DNA of 64,000 nt from Firmicutes bacterium HGW-Firmicutes-11. GTDB taxonomy: Bacteria; Bacillota; Clostridia; Peptostreptococcales; Anaerovoracaceae. The notes under the pieces are model-generated. The model was not told the DNA's origin. It did no database searches and was given only the letters and a program-made list of their open reading frames with translations. The stretch lies in NCBI GenBank assembly GCA_002840285.1, contig PHAE01000003.1, positions 50,827 to 114,826 on the forward strand. Direction: 5' to 3'. A program made the translations under genes and the position numbers. This document shows, in pieces, positions 26,168 through 34,004 of the stretch (positions are counted from its first letter, which is position 1; every line of letters begins with the position of its first letter).

Positions 26168-27208
26168 ATGAAGGCCATCATCAAAACCAAACCGGGTCCA
26201 GGAAATGTCGAGCTGGTCGACGTTCCGGTCCCTGGCATAGCTGAGACGGAAGTTCTCATCAAAGTCAGAGCAATGGGTATCTGCGGAAGCGATATCCTCA
26301 TCATTGATGGTGACATGGATGCCAATGTTCCTATCATACTGGGACATGAGTTTTCTGGTGAGATCGTAGAAAAAGGAAGTAAAGTGACCCATTTTTCCAT
26401 CGGCGACCGTGTGGCTTCAGAGCTTTCGATCCAAAGCTGCCGTTGGTGTGTCGACTGCCGACGGGGAGATTTTCATCTCTGTGCCAATCGTCGCGCACCG
26501 GGAATCCATATGAACGGTGTTTTTACCGAATACATAGCACTTCCGGAATTCAGTTTACATAAGATTCCTGATAATATCTCCTATGAAGAAGGGGCGGTCA
26601 TGGAACCCGCTGCGGTCGCTGCCCACGGTGTACTGGAACGAGCTCTGATTCAACCAGAGGATTTCGTTGTGATCATTGGTCCCGGCACGATCGGCCTTCT
26701 GGCGTTGCAGATGGTGATGCATTACGGGGCAAAAAAAGTGGTCGTTGCAGGAAAAGAAAATGACATGCATCTTCGGCTGCTGACAGCTCAAGAGCTTGGT
26801 GCGGACCGGATCATAAATGTGGACCGGGAAAATATTGAAGATATCGTGTTCGAGATGACCGACGGAAGAGGAGCTGACCTCGTAGTTGACTGCGCCGGTA
26901 CGCAGAGTGCCATCTACGAAGGGATCCAGGTCTTGAAGAAACACGGCCGCTTATGTACCATGGGCATGCCTGGTGAGATCGAGATCGGAATCCCTTGGAA
27001 AAAGGCGATTTTTAGAGATATGGATCTGATTTTCTCCTATAGTTCGTCCGCATCCAGTTGGAATATCGTACGATCCATGTTGGAGCGGGGTGCGATCAAT
27101 GTAAAACCTTTGATCACGCACAGGGAAAGTTTTTCGAACTATCAGATCGTATTGGACGATGCTACAAAGGGCAATGTGATCAAGGCCATCCTGTTTCACG
27201 AGTCATGA
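26168..27208 (+). CDS. Zinc-dependent medium-chain alcohol dehydrogenase (threonine/sorbitol dehydrogenase-like)
   Basis: 346 residues from the ATG at 26168 (GGGAGG 5 bases upstream; the track start at 26129 lies in the -10 box). Catalytic zinc: CGSD and GHEFSGEIVEKG; structural zinc: the four cysteines of CRWCVDCRRGDFHLC. Rossmann motif VVIIGPGTIGLLALQ binds NAD(P). The family oxidises polyols or amino alcohols, or reduces the ketones. It stands alone, convergent with regulator 4 (5-base gap). Substrate unknown. Confidence 0.9.
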   Translation: MKAIIKTKPGPGNVELVDVPVPGIAETEVLIKVRAMGICGSDILIIDGDMDANVPIILGHEFSGEIVEKGSKVTHFSIGDRVASELSIQSCRWCVDCRRGDFHLCANRRAPGIHMNGVFTEYIALPEFSLHKIPDNISYEEGAVMEPAAVAAHGVLERALIQPEDFVVIIGPGTIGLLALQMVMHYGAKKVVVAGKENDMHLRLLTAQELGADRIINVDRENIEDIVFEMTDGRGADLVVDCAGTQSAIYEGIQVLKKHGRLCTMGMPGEIEIGIPWKKAIFRDMDLIFSYSSSASSWNIVRSMLERGAINVKPLITHRESFSNYQIVLDDATKGNVIKAILFHES

Positions 27209-27213
27209 TTTGA

Positions 27214-28617
27214 TCATTTCCGATAATCTGCAGGATCGATCTCAAATTTTTCCATCTTTCGATACAGTGTCCGTCGGTTGACGCCGCAGACAGCAGATGC
27301 CAGGTTGAGATTGCCTTTACACTGTTCCAGCACGGATACCAACAGTTCTCGTTCGTTCAGTTCCTCAGTGCCATTTGTTGTTTCTAAAACATCTTGTTCT
27401 TGAATTGGCTTTTGTCGCCCGGTGGTTGCCAGCTGCCCCAAGCACTTTCTGACAAGCTGTCTCGGTAAATCATCGACAGTAATGACCGCTCCCTTCGACA
27501 TATTTGAAGCCCATTCCAGCGTGTTTTCCAATTCTCTGGCATTCCCCGGCCAATGGTATGTTTTTAGTAGTTTGAGTACGGATTCGTCGATTCCGGTAAT
27601 TTGTGTTCCAAATCGTTCATTGCATCGGGAAATAAAATGGCGAGCCAAAGGTTCTACATCTTCTGTCCGATCCCGGAGTGGAGGTACTTGTATGTTAAAC
27701 ACGTTCAGTCTGTAAAAAAGATCGCTTCGAAATGTCTTTTGTAAAATACACTCTTCCAGATCCATATTGGTGGCTGCGATGACGCGGACATCGATTTTTT
27801 TTGAGCTTTTTCCCCCCAGTCGTATGATTTCCCTTGATTGCAGTACGCGAAGCAGGATGACCTGTAAGTGCATTGGCATATCTCCGACTTCGTCCAAGAA
27901 AATCGTTCCCCCTGCCGCCATTTCAAATTTGCCCGGTTGTCCCGTTGCTCTGGCTCCGGTAAAGGTCCCTCCTTCGTAACCAAACAGTTCGCTTTCGATC
28001 AATCCTTGCGGTATCGCGCCGCAGTTCAATGCGATAAAGGGACCGTGGGCCCGGCTACTTGCGTTATGGATCGCCTGAGCAATCAACTCTTTGCCTGTTC
28101 CGCTTTCTCCACAAATAAGGACGTTGGATGTCGTTTTTGCTGCAATACGGCTGATTCGCTCAACGTCACCCATGGAGGAAGACGCCTTCACGATCGACGA
28201 AAACGTATACCCTGCTTCGAATCCGTTGGAAAGCGGCAATTCTTTGGTGCCGGTTTCCGGTGCCGAATAGAATGTGACCAAAGTATCGCTGTCGCTGCTT
28301 TCTTCATTTTTTATCGTCTGAAATGAAAACAGCAATCGCAATTTTGTGTCGTATTTTGTTTTCACAAGAAAGGGCTGTTTTATTACATGGTCCGTGAGAC
28401 TTACCACCCGGTTTTGGTCAAGGTTAAAATCAAACACTTGAAAGAAGTGGTTGCCCAGGCAATCGTCGGCCTTCATTCTAAGAAGAACGCAGGCGGCATC
28501 ATTGATCTCTACGATATAACCATTGGCGTCTGTTACGATCACGCCGGTATTGCAGACCTCAAGTAACGATCGGAAATGGGATCCTGTATAAACGCTCTGC
28601 TTTTTAGTGTACTTCAT
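27214..28617 (-). CDS. Sigma-54-dependent transcriptional activator 4 (PAS-AAA+-Fis HTH), GTFTGA variant
   Basis: 467 residues from the ATG at 28617 (AGGA 5 bases upstream); the longer track start runs into the divergent promoter. PAS domain about 15-120 (NTGVIVTDANGYIVEIND), AAA+ with Walker A GESGTGKE (170-177), and a Fis-type HTH (LASAVCGVNRRTLYRKMEKF). The sigma-54 contact loop reads GTFTGA (217-222) instead of GAFTGA, an unusual second residue. It is divergent from the UbiD decarboxylase operon, whose sigma-54 promoter and an inverted repeat lie in the shared intergenic region. Likely role: activation of the decarboxylase operon by an aromatic acid. Confidence 0.93.
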   Translation of the reverse strand: MKYTKKQSVYTGSHFRSLLEVCNTGVIVTDANGYIVEINDAACVLLRMKADDCLGNHFFQVFDFNLDQNRVVSLTDHVIKQPFLVKTKYDTKLRLLFSFQTIKNEESSDSDTLVTFYSAPETGTKELPLSNGFEAGYTFSSIVKASSSMGDVERISRIAAKTTSNVLICGESGTGKELIAQAIHNASSRAHGPFIALNCGAIPQGLIESELFGYEGGTFTGARATGQPGKFEMAAGGTIFLDEVGDMPMHLQVILLRVLQSREIIRLGGKSSKKIDVRVIAATNMDLEECILQKTFRSDLFYRLNVFNIQVPPLRDRTEDVEPLARHFISRCNERFGTQITGIDESVLKLLKTYHWPGNARELENTLEWASNMSKGAVITVDDLPRQLVRKCLGQLATTGRQKPIQEQDVLETTNGTEELNERELLVSVLEQCKGNLNLASAVCGVNRRTLYRKMEKFEIDPADYRK

Positions 28618-28727
28618 GTGAGTCCTGCTCCATTCTTCTGAACGTCGTTGTTTTCCGTCATTATAACTGAATTCGGTCAGAAGTACAAAAGGAAAGTTCA
28701 CGAAAATCGGTTTGCATATGTGGCATT

Positions 28728-28775
28728 TCAGTATTGCACATATGTCTGTCACATCTTTTGTCCTGTCGCAATACT
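28728..28775. promoter_or_regulatory. Inverted repeat CAGTATTGC / GCAATACTG, candidate regulator 4 site
   Basis: A perfect 9-bp inverted repeat (28728-28736 and 28767-28775) with a 30-base spacer, 32-79 bases upstream of the -24 element of the UbiD operon. The spacer begins with ACATATGT, and TTGCATATGTGGC lies just upstream, resembling the GCACATATGTGC palindrome near regulator 1. Its place fits an enhancer site of the divergent activator. Confidence 0.55.
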
Positions 28776-28803
28776 GGAAACGGCTAGTTTCCATCGTTTA
28801 AGA

Positions 28804-28821
28804 ATTGGCATAAACCTTGCG
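28804..28821 (+). promoter_or_regulatory. Sigma-54 promoter of the UbiD decarboxylase operon
   Basis: ATTGGCATAAACCTTGCG: GG at 28807-28808 and GC at 28819-28820, the correct 12-base step. Transcription would start near 28832, giving a leader of about 136 bases that contains a strong hairpin. The rest of the 350-base gap between regulator 4 and the decarboxylase gene holds this promoter, the inverted repeat upstream and the leader. Confidence 0.88.
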
Positions 28822-28890
28822 TTTGATAGTATCGTACTACCATGGAATTACATGGATTCCTTTGCTATTTCTCCTCCTTGGATAAATAGA

Positions 28891-28924
28891 TGGCAGCGGC
28901 CGGTTCGAGTCCCGGCCGTTGCCA
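28891..28924 (+). other. Leader hairpin resembling a tRNA T-arm plus acceptor end
   Basis: TGGCAGCGGCCGG pairs with CCGGCCGTTGCCA (13 pairs, one G-U) around TTCGAGTC. The loop and flanks look like the GGTTCGAGTCC T-arm of a tRNA, but no D-arm or anticodon arm precedes it. It lies in the predicted leader of the UbiD mRNA. No T-run follows, so it is not an ordinary terminator. It may be a tRNA-derived remnant or a leader regulatory element. Confidence 0.6.
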
Positions 28925-28967
28925 AATTCCAAACCATTGTCAGTTGTTTACACATAGGAGGTATGAG

Positions 28968-30386
28968 TTGAGTTATAAAAGCCTGCGAGACTTTCTGTCG
29001 AAGTTGGAAGAAGAGAAACTGCTGATCCATTACACCGATCCCGTTTCTCTGGAGCCAGATGTTCGTACGATTCTGGCTGCCGGAATGAATATGAAGGATT
29101 CCCCGGCGATTCTGATGAACAATATTGATGGCTTTCTTGGCAAAGGCAGGATCGTCGGCAACGTATGCGGTTCCTGGAAGAGCAACGCCTTGATGCTTGG
29201 CATGCAAACTGATGCTACGGTGAAGGAACAGTTCTTCCGCATGTCAGATCTGTGGGACAAATATATCGAAGGTTCTGTCACCTATATCGAGCAGCCGCCT
29301 TGCCAGGAAGTCGTTGTCGATGAGAATATCAACCTCTTTGAGTTGTTTCCGCTTCACAGAGTCAATGAACATGACGGGGGATTTTATTTAAGCAAGGGCC
29401 TGGTCGTTACAAAGGATATCGACGAGCCAGATAACCTTGCAGTGGAAAACGTTGGTGTTTACCGCATGCAGGTACAGCATCCGGATGTGATCGCACTCCA
29501 TGTCATGCCCTTTCACGATGGAGCCCGGCACATCAAAAAAGCTGAAGAACGGGGCGAAGCTCTTCCTGTCGCCATTTGCATCGGTGTTCCTCCTTCTCTG
29601 GCAACCATGGCATCTACGCCGCTGGATTACAACCAGTCGGAATATATCTTCACCTCCGCGATCGATGGGGAGCCGTTTGAACTGGCAAAATGCATCGGCA
29701 ACGACCTGGATGTCCCGGCGCACGCGGAAATCGTCATCGAGGGAGAAGTGATCCCAGGCAAGCGCTTCTACGAAGGTCCTTTCGGCGAGTTTCCGGGAAG
29801 CTACTCGGGGGCAAAGCAGGTATTCAACATCAAAGTCAAGCGAGTGACCCATAGAAAAGACCCCATTTTCGAGACTCTTTATATCGGCCGCCCTTGGACC
29901 GAACACGATACTCTCATCGGACTTTCGACTTCCGTGCCTATCTACAAGCAATTAAAAGCAACGATGCCGGAAGTCAAATGCGTCAATGCCAATTTTCAGC
30001 ACGGACTCTCGGTGATCGTTGCCACCGACCTTAAGTTTGGTGGATACGGGAAGACCGTTGCCATGAGAGTGGCGACAACTCCTCATGGTATCTCTTACGC
30101 TAAGAATATCATCATCGTGGATGGCGATGTGGATCCATTCAACCTGGAGCAAGTTATTTGGGCGATAAACTGCAGAGTTCGGGCAGATAAGGACGTCACG
30201 GTGATACAAAACACTCCCGGTTTCCAACTAGATCCCACATCAAATCCTCCGGGAATGGGCAACAAGCTGATCATCGACGCAACGACGCCGGAATACCCGG
30301 ATTCGATCCGGCCATTCCAAATGATCGACCTTCTGGATACAGAAGGGACGATGCAAACGAAACTGGAGGGTATGCTCAATGGCTGA
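28968..30386 (+). CDS. UbiD-family prenyl-FMN aromatic acid decarboxylase (hydroxybenzoate/gallate type)
   Basis: 472 residues, starting with TTG at 28968, 6 bases after a perfect AGGAGG; the only nearby ATG (28963) is out of frame and stops at once. Typical size for the VdcC/BsdC/LpdC catalytic subunit. The prenyl-FMN site is visible: the Glu pair of EGPFGEFPGSYSG and the upstream Arg in GVYRMQVQHPD. The family decarboxylates hydroxybenzoates such as vanillate, 4-hydroxybenzoate and gallate. In operon with a VdcD-like subunit, UbiX and an LpdD-like protein. Since pyrogallol transhydroxylase is also in the window, gallate to pyrogallol is attractive but unproven. Confidence 0.9.
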   Translation: MSYKSLRDFLSKLEEEKLLIHYTDPVSLEPDVRTILAAGMNMKDSPAILMNNIDGFLGKGRIVGNVCGSWKSNALMLGMQTDATVKEQFFRMSDLWDKYIEGSVTYIEQPPCQEVVVDENINLFELFPLHRVNEHDGGFYLSKGLVVTKDIDEPDNLAVENVGVYRMQVQHPDVIALHVMPFHDGARHIKKAEERGEALPVAICIGVPPSLATMASTPLDYNQSEYIFTSAIDGEPFELAKCIGNDLDVPAHAEIVIEGEVIPGKRFYEGPFGEFPGSYSGAKQVFNIKVKRVTHRKDPIFETLYIGRPWTEHDTLIGLSTSVPIYKQLKATMPEVKCVNANFQHGLSVIVATDLKFGGYGKTVAMRVATTPHGISYAKNIIIVDGDVDPFNLEQVIWAINCRVRADKDVTVIQNTPGFQLDPTSNPPGMGNKLIIDATTPEYPDSIRPFQMIDLLDTEGTMQTKLEGMLNG

Positions 30387-30633
30387 GAAAAATACAAACA
30401 TCCAATGTGTCAGGTGTCTCTCTGAGACTGCTTATCTGGCTGCATCGGCGCCGGATGGCAGCGGAGCCTGGGATCTTTATTGCTGCAGTTACTGCAATTA
30501 CGGCTGGCGAACCACAGAAGGATCAGAAATCACAGATGTTACTAAAAGAGATCCTCGTTTTTCTGTAGATAAAAATGAAGTGGAAAGCGTGTTTTGTTTG
30601 AACCCGATCCCCAAGCTCTTGAACAAGGAGTAA
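30379..30633 (+). CDS. Hydroxyarylic acid decarboxylase small subunit D (VdcD/BsdD-like)
   Basis: 84 residues, overlapping the UbiD gene end by 8 bases. Two CxxC pairs (CVRC at about 11-14, CCSYC about 36-40) form a zinc-ribbon-like fold, followed by NYGWRTTEGSE, matching the W-x-Y-x-C-x2-C...WR-TE pattern of VdcD as I recall it. These small subunits are needed by or associated with non-oxidative decarboxylases of the BCD type. Confidence 0.85.
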   Translation: MAEKNTNIQCVRCLSETAYLAASAPDGSGAWDLYCCSYCNYGWRTTEGSEITDVTKRDPRFSVDKNEVESVFCLNPIPKLLNKE

Positions 30634-30637
30634 AGAA

Positions 30638-31195
30638 ATGAAACCGATCATTTTGGGGATCAGCGGCGCGAGCGGAGCGATCTACGGGATTCGTCTGCTG
30701 GAGGAAATGAAAAAGCAAGGGATCGAAACACATGTCGTCATCAGCAAATGGGGCTCTTATACGATAAAAGCAGAGACCGACTATTGCATTGAAGATGTCA
30801 TCGGTCTTGCCAGTTTCTATTATGAAGATGACGATTTGGCTGCAAGGATTTCCAGCGGTTCGTTCAAAGCGTCCGGGATGATCATTGCGCCTTGTAGCAT
30901 GAAGACACTGAGCGGGATCGCAAATGGCTATTCGGAAGACTTGATCGTCCGCGCAGCCGACGTTTGTCTGAAAGAACAACGCAAATTGGTTCTATTGACC
31001 AGGGAAACCCCGTTAAGCCAGATCCATCTTCAAAACATGTTGACGGTTTCCCGTGCCGGCGGTGTCATTGCACCGCCGATGCCTTCCTTTTATACCAGGC
31101 CGACTTCTTTAGAGGATATGATCGATCAAACAGTCGGTCGCATTCTGGATCAATTCGACATTCCTTTTGCCGGACTTAGGAGATGGGAAGGGTAA
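30638..31195 (+). CDS. ubiX: UbiX-family flavin prenyltransferase
   Basis: 185 residues, usual length. The FMN-binding opening ILGISGASGAIYGIRLLEEM and the later VIAPCSMKTLSGIANG and LLTRETPLSQIHLQNM segments are the family signatures. UbiX attaches a dimethylallyl group to FMN, producing the prenyl-FMN cofactor for the UbiD protein of the same operon. It begins 4 bases after subunit D. Confidence 0.95.
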   Translation: MKPIILGISGASGAIYGIRLLEEMKKQGIETHVVISKWGSYTIKAETDYCIEDVIGLASFYYEDDDLAARISSGSFKASGMIIAPCSMKTLSGIANGYSEDLIVRAADVCLKEQRKLVLLTRETPLSQIHLQNMLTVSRAGGVIAPPMPSFYTRPTSLEDMIDQTVGRILDQFDIPFAGLRRWEG

Positions 31196-31199
31196 GCGC

Positions 31200-31601
31200 A
31201 TGAGGGACGATATCAAAGTCATTTCGGTCACCAGCAATTGTCCTTCTTCTTTGTCATCGCCAACCACCCTGACTGCAGTTGCCACCTTCACCCCCGACGG
31301 CATACAGGTTTATGTCGGCGGCGGCAGCAAGCCACACATAGGCGCAGTCGCGATCAGTCAGCCACGCCCAAGTCTGAGCGACCCCCAAGCTACGAGTTGC
31401 ACCACTTCTGTCTTTACTTTTCTTGGCCACAAGGAAGAGCCGGTCGCAAGATCGATCTCCGAAAGGCTCTGTAAACGATTCCAACGCAATACTGTTGTGT
31501 CGGCAGGATTCCATCTCGAAGAAATCACTGAAGCCGAAATTGCCGAGGTGATGGCTTCCGCGGAGGACCTGTTGTCTGAATTACTTAATTCAATAAAATG
31601 A
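31200..31601 (+). CDS. LpdD-like small protein of decarboxylase operons
   Basis: 133 residues from the ATG at 31200 (GGAAGGG 7 bases upstream, 4 bases after the UbiX stop). The Gly-rich segment VYVGGGSKPHIGAVAISQPRP and the later GHKEEPVARSISERL resemble LpdD, encoded with the gallate decarboxylase of Lactobacillus plantarum; I recall this family being described as a prenylated-flavin chaperone. Its presence leans the operon towards gallate-type decarboxylation. Assignment by recollected pattern and context. Confidence 0.7.
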   Translation: MRDDIKVISVTSNCPSSLSSPTTLTAVATFTPDGIQVYVGGGSKPHIGAVAISQPRPSLSDPQATSCTTSVFTFLGHKEEPVARSISERLCKRFQRNTVVSAGFHLEEITEAEIAEVMASAEDLLSELLNSIK

Positions 31602-31608
31602 TCCATTT

Positions 31609-31639
31609 GTTGCATATGCAACTGCATTGATGATAAAAT
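31609..31639 (+). promoter_or_regulatory. Palindrome GTTGCATATGCAAC overlapping a likely promoter of hcp
   Basis: The perfect 14-bp palindrome (31609-31622) has the 5-4-5 form of CRP/FNR-type operators. It overlaps a -35-like TTGCAT (31610-31615), which is followed after 18 bases by TAAAAT (31634-31639). The hybrid cluster protein gene starts at 31704. Hcp genes are often controlled by HcpR, an FNR-type NO sensor, so this is a candidate HcpR-like site (inference). Confidence 0.5.
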
Positions 31640-31703
31640 AACAATACAATCAAAGAGTAAACCATTCATGTAGAATTATCGTATCGATCGGAGGAGGAGA
31701 CCT

Positions 31704-33329
31704 ATGAGTATGTTTTGTTATCAATGCCAGGAAACCGCGAAGGGCACTGGATGCAATATCCGGGGAGTATGCGGCAAATCAGAGGACGTAGCCAATCTTC
31801 AGGACCTGCTGGTTTATCTGCTCAAGGGCATGTCGGACATTGTGAAAAAAGGCAACCTGAGCGTTTCAGAGCTCGCGGATGAAAATCACGAAATGCTCAA
31901 CAGCTTGTTTATGACGATCACTAACGCCAATTTCGACGAGAACGCATTTGAGGTACAAATCAAAAAGGTGGAAGCTCTGCGCGATGGACTCCGTAAAAAA
32001 GTCTCCGTTGAAGGATTGCATGACAGTGCTGTCTTTTCCGTCGGGACAGCAGAGGAAATGCGGAGCAAAGCCTTGTCCGTCGGTGTTCTTTCAACAGAAG
32101 ACGAGGATGTTCGTTCCCTCAGAGAACTGATCATCTACGGACTGAAAGGCATGGCCGCCTATACCCATCACGCCTTGAACATCGGGAAGGAAAACCCGGC
32201 GATCTACGAATTTATGTATGAAGCATTGGCAGCGACGCTGGATGACACATTGTCTGCGGATGATCTTGTTGCACTGACCCTCAGGACCGGATCCTTTGGT
32301 GTTGAAGCCATGGCGCTTTTGGACGGCGCAAACACTGGAAAGTACGGAAATCCTGAAATCACCCAGGTCAATATCGGCGTCGGAACCAATCCCGGGATCC
32401 TGATCTCCGGCCATGATCTTACCGATCTGGAACAACTACTTGAACAAACCAAGGGTACGGGTGTCGATGTCTATACCCACAGCGAAATGCTTCCGGCACA
32501 TTACTATCCGTTCTTCAAGAAGTACGACAATCTGGTTGGCAACTACGGAAACGCATGGTGGAAACAGATCGACGAATTCGCTTCTTTCAACGGGCCGGTC
32601 CTTTTTACCACCAACTGCATCGTGCCCCCGAGAAGCGAAGAAATTCGTGATCGTATCTTTACCACCGGTTCCGCTGGCTTTCCGGGTTGCACACATATCG
32701 TACCTGACAAAGATGGAAAGAAAGACTTTTCCGCAGTGATCGAAATGGCCAAAGCCGCGAAAGCTCCGAATGCCATTGAAAGCGGAACTATCGTCGGAGG
32801 CTTCGCTCACAATCAGGTCATTGCCCTGGCAGACAAAGTGGTAGACGCAGTAAAATCCGGCGCGATCAAGAAATTCTTTGTCATGGCTGGTTGCGATGGT
32901 CGCATGAAGTCCAGAGAGTACTATACTGAGTTTGCCAAGGCGCTACCGTCGGATACCGTCATTTTGACTGCCGGCTGCGCCAAATACAGATACAACAAGC
33001 TGGACCTTGGAGATATCGGTGGCATTCCCAGAGTTTTGGATGCTGGACAATGCAACGATTCCTACTCTCTCGCTGTCATTGCTTTGACACTGAAGGACGT
33101 ATTTGGACTGGAAGATATCAACGATCTTCCTATCGCATACAACATCGCGTGGTATGAGCAAAAGGCCGTGATCGTTCTGCTGGCCCTTCTGTCACTGGGA
33201 GTCAAGAACATCCACCTTGGGCCTACCCTTCCCGGCTTCCTTTCCCCGAACGTTGCCAAGGTTCTGGTCGAGACCTTCGGCATCGCTGGCATCGGCACCG
33301 TGGAAGATGATGTAGCCCTGTTCATGTAG
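31704..33329 (+). CDS. hcp: Hydroxylamine reductase / hybrid cluster protein
   Basis: 541 residues with N-terminal Fe-S cysteines C5, C8, C17 and C23 ([21 protein letters not shown]), followed by the hybrid cluster domains ([56 protein letters not shown]). The family reduces NO or hydroxylamine and protects anaerobes from nitrosative stress. Start behind GGAGGAGG. It stands alone with its own promoter and terminator. Confidence 0.96.
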   Translation: MSMFCYQCQETAKGTGCNIRGVCGKSEDVANLQDLLVYLLKGMSDIVKKGNLSVSELADENHEMLNSLFMTITNANFDENAFEVQIKKVEALRDGLRKKVSVEGLHDSAVFSVGTAEEMRSKALSVGVLSTEDEDVRSLRELIIYGLKGMAAYTHHALNIGKENPAIYEFMYEALAATLDDTLSADDLVALTLRTGSFGVEAMALLDGANTGKYGNPEITQVNIGVGTNPGILISGHDLTDLEQLLEQTKGTGVDVYTHSEMLPAHYYPFFKKYDNLVGNYGNAWWKQIDEFASFNGPVLFTTNCIVPPRSEEIRDRIFTTGSAGFPGCTHIVPDKDGKKDFSAVIEMAKAAKAPNAIESGTIVGGFAHNQVIALADKVVDAVKSGAIKKFFVMAGCDGRMKSREYYTEFAKALPSDTVILTAGCAKYRYNKLDLGDIGGIPRVLDAGQCNDSYSLAVIALTLKDVFGLEDINDLPIAYNIAWYEQKAVIVLLALLSLGVKNIHLGPTLPGFLSPNVAKVLVETFGIAGIGTVEDDVALFM

Positions 33330-33370
33330 AACAGACGACAGTTAGTGAAATTAGTAAAAAATGAACGAAA

Positions 33371-33417
33371 GGGCTGTCTCCATTTTATTTGAGACAGCCC
33401 CTACTATTTTTTTGTTG
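33371..33417. terminator. Terminator between hcp and the second TRAP operon
   Basis: GGGCTGTCTC and GAGACAGCCC form a perfect 10-bp stem with a 10-base loop, followed by CTACTATTTTTTT on the plus strand. It ends hcp, and its position before the convergent dctQ stop (33442) lets it serve both sides. Confidence 0.88.
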
Positions 33418-33441
33418 GACACAGACTCTACCGTCAGTCGC

Positions 33442-33981
33442 TCAGTCACAAGCTTTTTCTATTGGCTTTTTATACCGTGCGCACCGAATGACAATATCTA
33501 TGCCATCCGAAAGGAGAACAAGGCTGTAAAGCACAAGTCCAATCGTCATGAATGCCACGAAGGGCCACAGCGGCCAGAAGACGACCCCGGTGGTGATACC
33601 AGCAGTAAACTGTTTTATGGTCTGTTGCAAGCCGGCATAGCCGATGAAAATCACAACCGCAAAGCTTACAAACAGTACGAATGCATCTACAATGTACCTC
33701 AAGCGTCCAGGGAGTTTGTTTACAAACATATCCACCCTTATATGCCCATTGCTTAGCTGCAGATAGGACAATGCTATGAATACGATGACCACCATGCCCA
33801 TCTCAGTTATTTCAAAGCTGCCTCTTATACTGGTATTCGTGATCTTCCGCAGAGCGACGTCTATGGTAGTGATAAAAACCAGAATAAAGGTAACAGCCAT
33901 GGCGATTATGGCAAGCTTGTTGCTGATAACAGTTAATACACTTCGAAACTTGGTCAAGTGTATTGCCCCCTTCCATTCCAA
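33442..33981 (-). CDS. dctQ: TRAP transporter small permease subunit (DctQ), second system
   Basis: 179 residues with four hydrophobic helices, including AIIAMAVTFILVFITTIDVALRKI and MGMVVIVFIALSYLQLSNGHIRVDMF. It is the last gene of the second TRAP operon, whose order is M-P-Q instead of the more common P-Q-M. The stop lies just before the shared terminator. Confidence 0.88.
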   Translation of the reverse strand: MEWKGAIHLTKFRSVLTVISNKLAIIAMAVTFILVFITTIDVALRKITNTSIRGSFEITEMGMVVIVFIALSYLQLSNGHIRVDMFVNKLPGRLRYIVDAFVLFVSFAVVIFIGYAGLQQTIKQFTAGITTGVVFWPLWPFVAFMTIGLVLYSLVLLSDGIDIVIRCARYKKPIEKACD

Positions 33982-34004
33982 CTGATCATTTTAGTAGTAT
34001 TTGT

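Noticed and set aside
28891-28924. tRNA gene
   Set aside because: Only a T-arm-like hairpin is present; no D-arm or anticodon arm upstream.
28648-28971. 107-residue plus-strand ORF in the regulator 4/UbiD intergenic region
   Set aside because: It would be read through the sigma-54 promoter and leader hairpin; no homology recognised.
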